Part shown: positions 1 to 5,248 of the stretch, one piece after another
Position numbering within the stretch: position 1 is the first letter of the stretch
How the letters are laid out: every line of letters starts with the position of its first letter
DNA from: Bacteroides sp.
GTDB lineage: Bacteria; Bacteroidota; Bacteroidia; Bacteroidales; Bacteroidaceae
Direction of reading: 5' to 3'
Length of the DNA: 5,248 nucleotides
Assembly (NCBI GenBank): GCA_030151845.1
Contig: JASLCM010000186.1
Span: 1-5,248 of the forward strand
Program-made: the position numbers and the translations under genes
Notes under the pieces: generated by a model
What the model saw: the letters and a program-made list of their open reading frames with translations, nothing else
The model's database searches: none
Told to the model about the DNA's origin: nothing

Positions 1-476
1 TTTGCGGGTTTCCTTTTCATCTCTAAGAAGTGCAGACCACTCACACTTAATATGTTTAAGCTATCTAGCTTCTCTTCAAAAAAATGAGAAGAGACAACCA
101 TTCTCTCTAATTTCACCTTTTTAATTGGTGCAACCTCTTCCGTTGGCAATACACTTGGATACTCTATATAGGCACGAATATTTTTCGCTGCAAGTGTAGA
201 GTAAATAGAGCTTGGAAGCTCTAAAGTCTTCTCAGGATAAGACTTTGATAAAAGCATAACTGCCTCTTTCTCTTTCACATCACTCAACAGAGAGGTTAAG
301 TCGGCATGTAGAATAACCTGTAAAGAGTTTTGCTGCTTAAGCAGTTTAACAAGTTCATGCTGCGGTTCTCCATACACATGGACACGCTGCTTTTGAGTAC
401 AGCTGGTAAAACAAAGCATGCATGAACAGATTAATAGTGTTGCCAATTGGGCAATCCATCTTCTTTTGTTCTTCAT
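1..476 (-). CDS. Unrecognised lipoprotein, N-terminal 158 residues (3' end outside window)
   Basis: This frame is open from an ATG at 476 down to the left edge, so the gene is cut by the window. The first 26 residues form a lipoprotein signal: basic start (MKNKRRW), hydrophobic core at about 8-23, then F-T-S-C with Cys26 as the lipidation site. After Cys26 come T-Q-K-Q-R, with no acidic surface-export signal, so the protein is more likely held in the periplasm than displayed outside (inference). Residues 32-110 alternate short strands and helices: VHVYG, a helix at about 39-49, LQVILHADL, EAVMLLSKSYPEK, then NIRAYIEYPS. That pattern suggests a Rossmann- or glutaminase-like alpha/beta fold at the N-terminus of a larger protein. 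I do not recognise the family and assign no function. The start is supported by the signal peptide directly behind it and by a -7 promoter element about 72 bases upstream. It is transcribed divergently from the beta-helix gene. Confidence 0.85.
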   Translation of the reverse strand, partial: MKNKRRWIAQLATLLICSCMLCFTSCTQKQRVHVYGEPQHELVKLLKQQNSLQVILHADLTSLLSDVKEKEAVMLLSKSYPEKTLELPSSIYSTLAAKNIRAYIEYPSVLPTEEVAPIKKVKLERMVVSSHFFEEKLDSLNILSVSGLHFLEMKRKPA

Positions 477-547
477 TCTCGTATCTATTTAAAACTGAAA
501 GTTAATACCCCTTATTTAATTAAAATTATTAATAACAAGGCGACTCA

Positions 548-555
548 CAAATATA
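548..555 (-). promoter_or_regulatory. Bacteroidota -7 promoter element for the minus-strand lipoprotein gene
   Basis: Read on the minus strand this is TATATTTG, a perfect match to the Bacteroidota -7 consensus TAnnTTTG. It lies about 72 bases upstream of the ATG at 476, which would give a leader of roughly 65 bases. No clear -33 TTG is found 17-23 bases further upstream; that stretch is a run of T on the minus strand. The call rests on the -7 box and its position alone. Confidence 0.5.
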
Positions 556-739
556 GTTTTTAATAACAGAATAAAAAATTTATCAATCATTAACTTGATA
601 CATGAAAGATAAAGCCTAAAAGAGCAAACTATTTTCTACTAAAACAGATTAACTCCATACATATGAATACTATTTTTCTAATAAATTACACTTTTTGAAA
701 GGTAGAATGTAAATTCTATATCAAATCATCACTTATTTA

Positions 740-754
740 ACAATAAATATATCA
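740..754 (+). repeat. Shared upstream element, copy 1
   Basis: The 15-base sequence ACAATAAATATATCA is identical at 2776-2790, upstream of the FISUMP operon. Allowing a one-base gap, the match extends left to include ATTTA. Here it sits 18 bases before the -7 element at 773, so it covers the place where a -33 box would be, and the -33 itself is poor. It may be an activator site or simply AT-rich promoter sequence. A chance match is possible in such low-complexity DNA. Confidence 0.4.
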
Positions 755-772
755 TATTGATTTAAATTTTAC

Positions 773-780
773 TACTTTTG
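773..780 (+). promoter_or_regulatory. Bacteroidota -7 promoter element for the beta-helix lipoprotein gene
   Basis: TACTTTTG is a perfect TAnnTTTG match, 30 bases before the ATG at 811. Transcription would begin near 785-788 and give a short A-rich leader without a Shine-Dalgarno sequence, as is usual in this phylum. The nearest TTG (757-759) is only 13 bases away, too close for a normal -33 box, and none occurs at the usual 17-23 base spacing. The weak -33 together with the overlapping 740-754 element would fit a promoter needing an activator (inference). Confidence 0.55.
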
Positions 781-810
781 AGTTAATACTAACTATTTAA
801 CCTAAAAAAC

Positions 811-2613
811 ATGAACAAAAATCTATTAATCTTTCTTTATCTCCCTCTATTTGTAATTTTCTTCTTTTTTAGTGGATGTAGCAGTAAAGACGAAAAAATA
901 GAGGCAAAGGTTACTTTCTTAACTGAAAGTAAAGATATTAAATTCACAAATAAGAGTGAAGAGCTACAAACCTTAGCTTTTCATTCCACTGTTCCTTGGA
1001 AAATTCTAGAGCTAGATGCTTCGTGGGTAGAAATAACACCTATGAATGGAGATGCGGGCAACAACGAACTTTCCATCAAATTATTAAAAAAGAACTCAAC
1101 CATTAAACGACAAGCCATAGCTATTCTCGTAGCTGGCTCAACACAAGAGAGCTTCTATATCACTTTTACTCCAATAAAAGAGGATGTTGCTGCTGAAAAC
1201 ATCGTTCTTTTACAGAAAAAAGAGAAGGTTTTAAAAGGTAAATCTGTTCAACTAACAGCAAAAGTTGAACCCGAAGAAACAACTGACCAAATTGTTTGGA
1301 CCTCTTCTAACAATGATATTGCAAGTGTTGATCCGTTAGGAGTTGTTACAGGAGTTAACATTGGTAAAGCTACTATTACAGCCTCTGCTGGTGAAGTTAA
1401 TGATATCTGTGAGATAGAAGTTGTAGAAAAATATGCAACAGGTGGAGATGGTAGAACCTATACTTTTGAAGCCTTAAGTCAGATTCCTTCATCAAATGTT
1501 ACCTTAGAAGAGGGTTCTTATGTGGTAAACACCGATTTTGAAGTATCGGAAGGAGATATTCTAAAAGTTCAGAACAAGGATCTCATCAAATTAAAGGACA
1601 AAGTATCTATAACCATAAAAGGCAAAGCCGACTTTGCTCCTACCGATACAGCTACAATAACTAGATATGATGAGAGTGCGGTTCCTAAGAACATCTATTT
1701 AACAGGTGCTAAAGGAGGTGGTACTTTTAAGAATATCTCATTTGTTGATGTACCTATCAGACTTTTTGCTCAGCAATCATCCAACTTCGAGAACTGCTCT
1801 TTTAAGGATATTTCAAGTAAGAATTCTGCAATTACAATAGCGAGTCCTATGCTCACTACTATAAAACAATGTTTTTTCTTAAATAATTCATATCCAGCAA
1901 TAAGTAATGATCCTAAACTTGGATCACCTATATTATTTGAGAATAACTATATCTATAAAAACTCAAACACAGCTAGAAACCGCCCACAAATCAACATCGG
2001 CCCTGGTGGGGATAACGGAGAAGTTAAGCTTATTAATAATACTGTAATAGGGCCTGGTGAAGAGACTACTTGTGGAGGCATCGCGATAAGTAATCTTCTA
2101 GGAGTTAAAGGAGCAAATAAAGTTCTTATCGAAAAAAATACTGTTACAGACTGTAGATATGGTATTACAACAACAGGACCTATGTATGTTGAGTATATAA
2201 AAAACACCATTAAGAATAACCGATACGATCCAAATCCTATGACTGGAGGTAGTGGAATAAGTATTTCGAGTCAGGCGAATGGTCAAGTGGCAAAACTTAC
2301 AGGAAACTTCATCTCTGGACACCTTTGGGGAGTTACAATCATAGGAAATATAGAGAAAGGAACAGGACCAGACGTTAATCTAGGGAACCTATCTGAAGGA
2401 AAAGAGTATAATCCTGGTCTAAATGAATTTAAAGACAATGGAAATGGCGGAAAACTATACGATCTATACAACAATTCGGCTAAAGATGTCTATGCCCAAG
2501 GAAATAAGTGGAATGTTGCAGTTCAAGATGAAATGAGTATCGAAGATGTTATCACTCATAAAAAAGATGACTCCAATTTAGGAGAAGTCTTCTTTATACC
2601 AGCTGGCAAGTAG
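811..2613 (+). CDS. Surface lipoprotein with BACON, BIG2 and right-handed beta-helix domains
   Basis: This 600-residue protein starts with a lipoprotein signal ending F-S-G-C (Cys23). It is followed by S-S-K-D-E, which fits the Bacteroidota lipoprotein export signal, so it is probably anchored on the outer face of the outer membrane. Residues 33-120 look like a BACON domain (VPWKI, then SWVEITPMNG, then KRQAIAILVAGS). Residues 129-205 are a BIG2 Ig-like domain (IVWTSSNNDIASVD, GVVTGVNIGKATITA). Residues 215-530 form a right-handed beta-helix with recurring turns: FENCSFKD, IKQCFFLNN, FENNYIYKN, LINNTVIG, IEKNTVTD, YIKNTIKNN, LTGNFISG. A C-terminal segment at 549-600 (LYDLYNN, VYAQGNKWN, SLGEVFF-like ending) resembles the cap seen in Bacteroidota beta-helix proteins. 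Beta-helices of this kind include polysaccharide lyases and hydrolases as well as adhesins; I see no diagnostic catalytic set, so no activity is assigned. It appears monocistronic, with its own promoter and terminator. Confidence 0.9.
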   Translation: MNKNLLIFLYLPLFVIFFFFSGCSSKDEKIEAKVTFLTESKDIKFTNKSEELQTLAFHSTVPWKILELDASWVEITPMNGDAGNNELSIKLLKKNSTIKRQAIAILVAGSTQESFYITFTPIKEDVAAENIVLLQKKEKVLKGKSVQLTAKVEPEETTDQIVWTSSNNDIASVDPLGVVTGVNIGKATITASAGEVNDICEIEVVEKYATGGDGRTYTFEALSQIPSSNVTLEEGSYVVNTDFEVSEGDILKVQNKDLIKLKDKVSITIKGKADFAPTDTATITRYDESAVPKNIYLTGAKGGGTFKNISFVDVPIRLFAQQSSNFENCSFKDISSKNSAITIASPMLTTIKQCFFLNNSYPAISNDPKLGSPILFENNYIYKNSNTARNRPQINIGPGGDNGEVKLINNTVIGPGEETTCGGIAISNLLGVKGANKVLIEKNTVTDCRYGITTTGPMYVEYIKNTIKNNRYDPNPMTGGSGISISSQANGQVAKLTGNFISGHLWGVTIIGNIEKGTGPDVNLGNLSEGKEYNPGLNEFKDNGNGGKLYDLYNNSAKDVYAQGNKWNVAVQDEMSIEDVITHKKDDSNLGEVFFIPAGK

Positions 2614-2631
2614 ATTCTCTGTAACCAAAAT

Positions 2632-2669
2632 AAAATGAGAGGTCCTATTATTAGAACCTCTCATTTTTT
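2632..2669 (+). terminator. Intrinsic terminator of the beta-helix gene
   Basis: Bases 2632-2647 pair with 2652-2667 in a 16-bp stem (AAAATGAGAGGT core) with a single C-A mismatch at 2644/2655 and a 4-base TTAT loop. The right arm ends in a run of six T (2664-2669). It begins 18 bases after the TAG stop, the classic place for rho-independent termination. The A-tract on the left pairs with the T-run, so it might also work from the opposite strand, although no minus-strand gene ends here. It separates the beta-helix unit from the FISUMP operon. Confidence 0.9.
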
Positions 2670-2775
2670 ATCTCTCTTTAAAAGAGTAAGCTTGAATTTT
2701 GCCTAGAAGCAATATACATTCGGTCATCACCCATTCTCCTCTTTTTCGTTCAAACAAACTTAAAAGCATATTTAT

Positions 2776-2790
2776 ACAATAAATATATCA
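2776..2790 (+). repeat. Shared upstream element, copy 2
   Basis: This is identical over 15 bases to 740-754 upstream of the beta-helix gene, with ATTTA before both copies if one base is gapped. Here it lies 36 bases upstream of the best -33 candidate, so its distance to the promoter differs from copy 1. A degenerate TAACCTTTC at 2812-2820 sits at about the distance where copy 1 has its -7 box. Either the element is a regulator site with flexible placement, or the operon has a second, weaker promoter, or the match is chance. Confidence 0.4.
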
Positions 2791-2826
2791 ATTCGTTGTT
2801 TTTAGTCAACTTAACCTTTCTTTTTA

Positions 2827-2856
2827 TTGCATTTATTAATAAAATTAATCAATTTG
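2827..2856 (+). promoter_or_regulatory. Promoter candidate for the FISUMP lipoprotein operon
   Basis: TTG at 2827-2829 is followed, after 19 bases, by TCAATTTG at 2849-2856. This matches the Bacteroidota arrangement TTG-N17-23-TAnnTTTG with one mismatch (C for A at the second -7 base). Transcription would start near 2862, leaving a leader of about 50 bases before the ATG at 2914. No Shine-Dalgarno sequence is present; the bases before the start are A-rich. Confidence 0.5.
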
Positions 2857-2913
2857 CAACCTATAAAATAAATAACCGACCAATAACCTATAGATCATAA
2901 CAAAAACTATTAA

Positions 2914-4047
2914 ATGAATAATCTTATGTGTAAACAACTTAAACTTCCTGTTTTTATCTTTCTTTTAGCCACACTCTTTGGCTGTGATAGCGATAAGGAT
3001 GAAGTTATCGAACAAGAGAAAGAACAACTCATAACCTGTGATATAACAGATCCTCTTCGAGGCGCCACTGTCTATTTAGATGATCCTTTATCCATTCACG
3101 GAGAGGGTAGTATTAATTTAGGAGAAATCTCATCGGTTATTCTAAAAATCGAGGGAGAGGTTATAGAAGAAGTTACATCACTTCCTTTCACCTATGTACA
3201 TATTTTTCCAAAAGGAGAAGAACCTGGCAATAAAACAATAACTCTTTTTGTTACAGGAGATAAAGGTGCCAAACTAGAAAAACTAACTGTTGTTAGAGCC
3301 AAAACAAAAGCGAGTAAACCTACTCCACCTATCGCGGGAAGCATGATTGATGAGAGAAATAACATTAAGTATAAAACCGTACAACTGGGAAGCCAAGTGT
3401 GGATGGCTGAAAACCTACGATACATTCCTCAACAAGATTTTGATGTTTCAACAACAGAACCTAAATATTACGTCATGTTCGACGAAGATATCACAACAGA
3501 GCTTGGTAAAGCCTACTTAAATGCTTATGGAGTATACTACAATTTCCCAGCAGCTCTTAACAAAGAGGAACCTATCCAAGTTTCGGAATCAAAGAAAATA
3601 AAGGGAGTCTGTCCTACAGGATGGCATATTCCAAGTAAAGCAGAATGGGATCAATTGGCCAAATATGTAGTAGATGCAGACATGGCTGCTATAGATAAAG
3701 ATGGGAAAGTCGACCCTAAAGCCGTAGGAAAAGCACTTGCTTCGAAAGAGTTGTGGCAAATACCTGGCGACATTGAAGATGACCCACAACCTACATGGGT
3801 TGGTTTTATGCTTGATCGTAACAATGCCTCATTATTTAATGGAATACCTGTAGGATTCCGAGCTGTTGCTGGAGAATTCACCTGGATGGACACCTCTTAT
3901 AGTGCAGGATGGTGGAGCTGCAACTCCTCCTCTAACCTTCCAGAGTTTGTACACCCCACCCGTTTATGGGCAACTTCAGAAATGTTTGCAACAGATTCTG
4001 AGTTCAGCAAAGGCGTTGGACTACCAGTTAGATGCATAAAAGATTAA
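2914..4047 (+). CDS. FISUMP-domain surface lipoprotein, first of tandem pair
   Basis: This 377-residue protein has a lipoprotein signal ending L-F-G-C (Cys24), then D-S-D-K-D-E, an acidic export signal that predicts surface display. Residues 40-128 form an Ig-like domain resembling bacterial Big_7-type modules (GATVYL, a GEISSV strand, LPFTY, EPGNKTITLFV). Residues 146-377 are a FISUMP domain (Pfam Fib_succ_major): QLGSQVWMAENL at 157-168, YGVYYNFPAA at 205-214, VCPTGWHIPSKAEW at 232-245, GIPVGFRA at 310-317, WWS at 333-335 and PVRCIKD at the end. Cys233 and Cys374 are conserved and could form a disulfide. No enzymatic role is established for this family that I can name; a binding or structural role at the surface is an inference. 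The ATG at 2914 is chosen; Met5 at 2926 would also leave a workable signal peptide. The next gene, a paralog, starts 31 bases after the stop without an intervening terminator, so co-transcription is likely. Confidence 0.92.
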   Translation: MNNLMCKQLKLPVFIFLLATLFGCDSDKDEVIEQEKEQLITCDITDPLRGATVYLDDPLSIHGEGSINLGEISSVILKIEGEVIEEVTSLPFTYVHIFPKGEEPGNKTITLFVTGDKGAKLEKLTVVRAKTKASKPTPPIAGSMIDERNNIKYKTVQLGSQVWMAENLRYIPQQDFDVSTTEPKYYVMFDEDITTELGKAYLNAYGVYYNFPAALNKEEPIQVSESKKIKGVCPTGWHIPSKAEWDQLAKYVVDADMAAIDKDGKVDPKAVGKALASKELWQIPGDIEDDPQPTWVGFMLDRNNASLFNGIPVGFRAVAGEFTWMDTSYSAGWWSCNSSSNLPEFVHPTRLWATSEMFATDSEFSKGVGLPVRCIKD

Positions 4048-4078
4048 TAACATATTTATAAATACAAAACTCTTAATT

Positions 4079-5212
4079 ATGAAAAAATTAGCATTACTAT
4101 TCATTTTATCCGTTGGACTACTCTCCTGTAGTAGTGATGATGACGAACCGAATGTAGATCTAGAACTAGCCTGTAAAATTGAAGCTCCTGCTGAAGGTGC
4201 AACAATTGATCTAGCCAAAGAAAAAAGCCTTGAGATAAAAGGAAGTGCCACTATAAACGTAGGCAAAATAGAATCAGTTAAACTCTCTGTTGGAGATAAA
4301 GAGATTGCCGATGTCACTACCACTCCTTTTAATTACAATTATGTATTTGAAGAAGCTCAAGAACCAGGAAACCTTAAAATAAAACTAACTGTAACCGCAC
4401 AAAACATTAGTAAGAGTGCTGAAGTTAATGTTATCTTAGTTAAAGAGTCTGATCCTGAACCCGAACTAGAAGAGGGACAATTCGTAGACAAAAGAGATGG
4501 TAAGATTTACAACTCTGTTAAAGTTGGGAACCAAGTTTGGATGGCCGAAAACCTAGCCTATTTACCGCAGGTAAACAGACCCATGGAGACTGTTGATAAC
4601 GAAGGAAAACCTCTGTTTTTTGTTTTGGATTATGATGGTACAGATGTAGCAAAAGCAAAAGAGACCAGAGAGTATAAAAAACTAGGGGTCTTGTATAATT
4701 GGTATGCTGCTATGAACGAAGAAAATGCTACCGGTGGAGACGCAGAGGCTAACCCTAGCGGAATCCAAGGTATCTGCCCTAAAGGATGGCATGTTCCAAG
4801 TATTGCAGAGTGGAAAGAGCTTGATGGCTTCATCCAGTCTCAATTACCAGATGTAGAGGGCGATATTTTTATTGATGATTTTGGAGGAAAAACCTCCAAG
4901 CTAGATTGCAAAAATGTTTGGTCGGCCATTGCAGGAGGTGATCTATGGTCGGCTCCAGGGAATCTAGACACTTGGCCAGATATGGCTAAAGGTCCGCTGA
5001 ACACCTTTAAATTAAACATTGTACCTGTTGGACAATGTTATCACACAGGAAGCTTTGGGGCCTCAGATTCCTCTGTAAGCTACTGGACTACAGACAGCAA
5101 AGAACAAGGAGCTGGCTATATCTCCATTAATAACTTAAGCTACTATATCTACTTCCCAAAATTTGGAGTATCAGAAAAACGAGGATTTTCTGTTAGGTGC
5201 GTAAAAGATTAA
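4079..5212 (+). CDS. FISUMP-domain surface lipoprotein, second of tandem pair
   Basis: This protein is a paralog of its upstream neighbour and is also 377 residues long. The signal ends L-L-S-C (Cys17) and is followed by S-S-D-D-D-E, a textbook acidic surface-export signal. The Ig-like domain (about 30-121) aligns with that of the neighbour: GATIDL, KIESVKLSV, TTPFNYNYVF, EPGN. A short acidic, proline-bearing linker (DPEPELEE, 125-132) leads to the FISUMP domain at 136-377: KVGNQVWMAENLAYLP (148-163), LGVLYNWYAAM (202-212), GICPKGWHVPSIAEW (231-245), NIVPVGQCYH (313-322), SYWTTDS (334-340) and GFSVRCVKD (369-377). Cys233 and Cys374 fall at the same residue numbers as in the neighbour; Cys277 and Cys320 are extra. 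It probably shares the upstream promoter, as no clear -33/-7 pair is seen in the 31-base gap and the start has no Shine-Dalgarno sequence. The molecular function is unknown; surface binding is inferred. Confidence 0.92.
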   Translation: MKKLALLFILSVGLLSCSSDDDEPNVDLELACKIEAPAEGATIDLAKEKSLEIKGSATINVGKIESVKLSVGDKEIADVTTTPFNYNYVFEEAQEPGNLKIKLTVTAQNISKSAEVNVILVKESDPEPELEEGQFVDKRDGKIYNSVKVGNQVWMAENLAYLPQVNRPMETVDNEGKPLFFVLDYDGTDVAKAKETREYKKLGVLYNWYAAMNEENATGGDAEANPSGIQGICPKGWHVPSIAEWKELDGFIQSQLPDVEGDIFIDDFGGKTSKLDCKNVWSAIAGGDLWSAPGNLDTWPDMAKGPLNTFKLNIVPVGQCYHTGSFGASDSSVSYWTTDSKEQGAGYISINNLSYYIYFPKFGVSEKRGFSVRCVKD

Positions 5213-5248
5213 TCTTCTAAGTTAGCTTTTACATAAGAGGTTGCTACA
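5213..5248. other. Short tail after the FISUMP operon
   Basis: These 36 bases hold no gene. TAGC near 5223 and GCTA near 5243 are complementary and could be part of a hairpin, but the stem is only four bases and no T-run is reached before the window ends. Whether the operon stops here or continues cannot be decided. Confidence 0.4.

Larger units (their letters stand above)
477..810. other. Divergent intergenic control region, no gene
   Basis: This 334-base AT-rich stretch separates the minus-strand lipoprotein gene from the plus-strand beta-helix gene. Frames in it are short and interrupted; the longest ATG frame noticed, starting near 663, has about 11 codons and no supporting context. It holds one perfect TAnnTTTG element for each direction (548-555 minus, 773-780 plus) and one copy of a 15-base element that recurs before the FISUMP operon (740-754). 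I see no tRNA, riboswitch or convincing terminator hairpin here. Confidence 0.75.
2614..2913. other. Intergenic region: terminator then promoter, no gene
   Basis: This 300-base AT-rich stretch holds the terminator of the beta-helix gene (2632-2669), the second copy of the shared upstream element (2776-2790) and a promoter candidate for the FISUMP operon (2827-2856). Between 2690 and 2775 I see nothing assignable: no open frame of useful length and no strong hairpin. Confidence 0.7.

Noticed and set aside
663..698. Tiny plus-strand ATG frame of about 11 codons in the divergent control region
   Set aside because: It is too short, has no promoter or translation signal of its own, and lies in AT-rich control DNA.
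1953..2474. Three overlapping minus-strand open frames of 63-85 codons within the beta-helix gene
   Set aside because: They lie wholly inside a long gene with clear domains, overlap one another, and their proteins are of odd composition with no promoter or family resemblance. They are antisense shadows.
2674..2686. Small inverted repeat CTCTTT-A-AAAGAG just after the terminator
   Set aside because: With a one-base spacer it cannot form a stable hairpin and has no T-run; such short AT-rich palindromes are expected by chance.
4048..4078. Possible separate promoter for the second FISUMP gene in the 31-base gap
   Set aside because: The gap holds no TAnnTTTG element and no TTG at suitable spacing, and there is no terminator before it, so read-through from the first gene is the simpler view.
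3192..4833. Minus-strand open frames of 66-100 codons across the two FISUMP genes and their junction
   Set aside because: All are antisense to well-supported genes. The one at 4021-4323 spans the gap between the paralogs but shows no signal peptide or family motif; it reflects low stop frequency opposite the real frame.
2914..5212. Treating the two FISUMP proteins as sulfatase-modifying (formylglycine-generating) or other enzymes
   Set aside because: The GWH-P-AEW and VRC-KD motifs are those of FISUMP domains. I see no formylglycine-generating-enzyme signature and no sulfatase nearby.

Overview
The window looks like a piece of a Bacteroidota chromosome, most like Bacteroidales or a relative. 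It is AT-rich. It has Bacteroidota-type promoter elements (TAnnTTTG at -7) and no Shine-Dalgarno sequences before the starts. All four genes encode lipoproteins, and three have acidic residues just after the lipobox cysteine, the Bacteroidota signal for display on the cell surface. The domains (BACON, BIG2, FISUMP) are also typical of this phylum. No RNA gene, insertion sequence, CRISPR array or origin was seen.

Layout: (1) positions 1-476, minus strand: the first 158 codons of an unrecognised lipoprotein that runs off the left edge. (2) 477-810: a divergent, gene-free control region with a -7 element facing each way. (3) 811-2613, plus strand: a 600-residue surface lipoprotein with BACON, BIG2 and right-handed beta-helix parts, closed by a strong intrinsic terminator. 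(4) 2614-2913: a second AT-rich control region with a good promoter candidate. (5) 2914-4047 and 4079-5212: two tandem paralogs, each 377 residues, made of a surface-lipoprotein signal, an Ig-like domain and a C-terminal FISUMP (Fibrobacter succinogenes major paralogous) domain. They are 31 bases apart and probably form one operon. (6) 5213-5248: a short tail with nothing assignable.

Working together (inference): the three plus-strand genes appear to supply cell-surface proteins built from binding and scaffold modules, suited to contact with polysaccharide, host or neighbouring cells. No SusC/SusD pair, sulfatase or recognisable catalytic enzyme is present, so a polysaccharide-utilisation role is possible but not shown. 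A 15-base sequence shared by the two plus-strand upstream regions hints at common control. The points most worth following are the equal-length FISUMP pair with divergent C-terminal surfaces, the uncharacterised beta-helix with strongly motif-like loops, and the shared upstream element.
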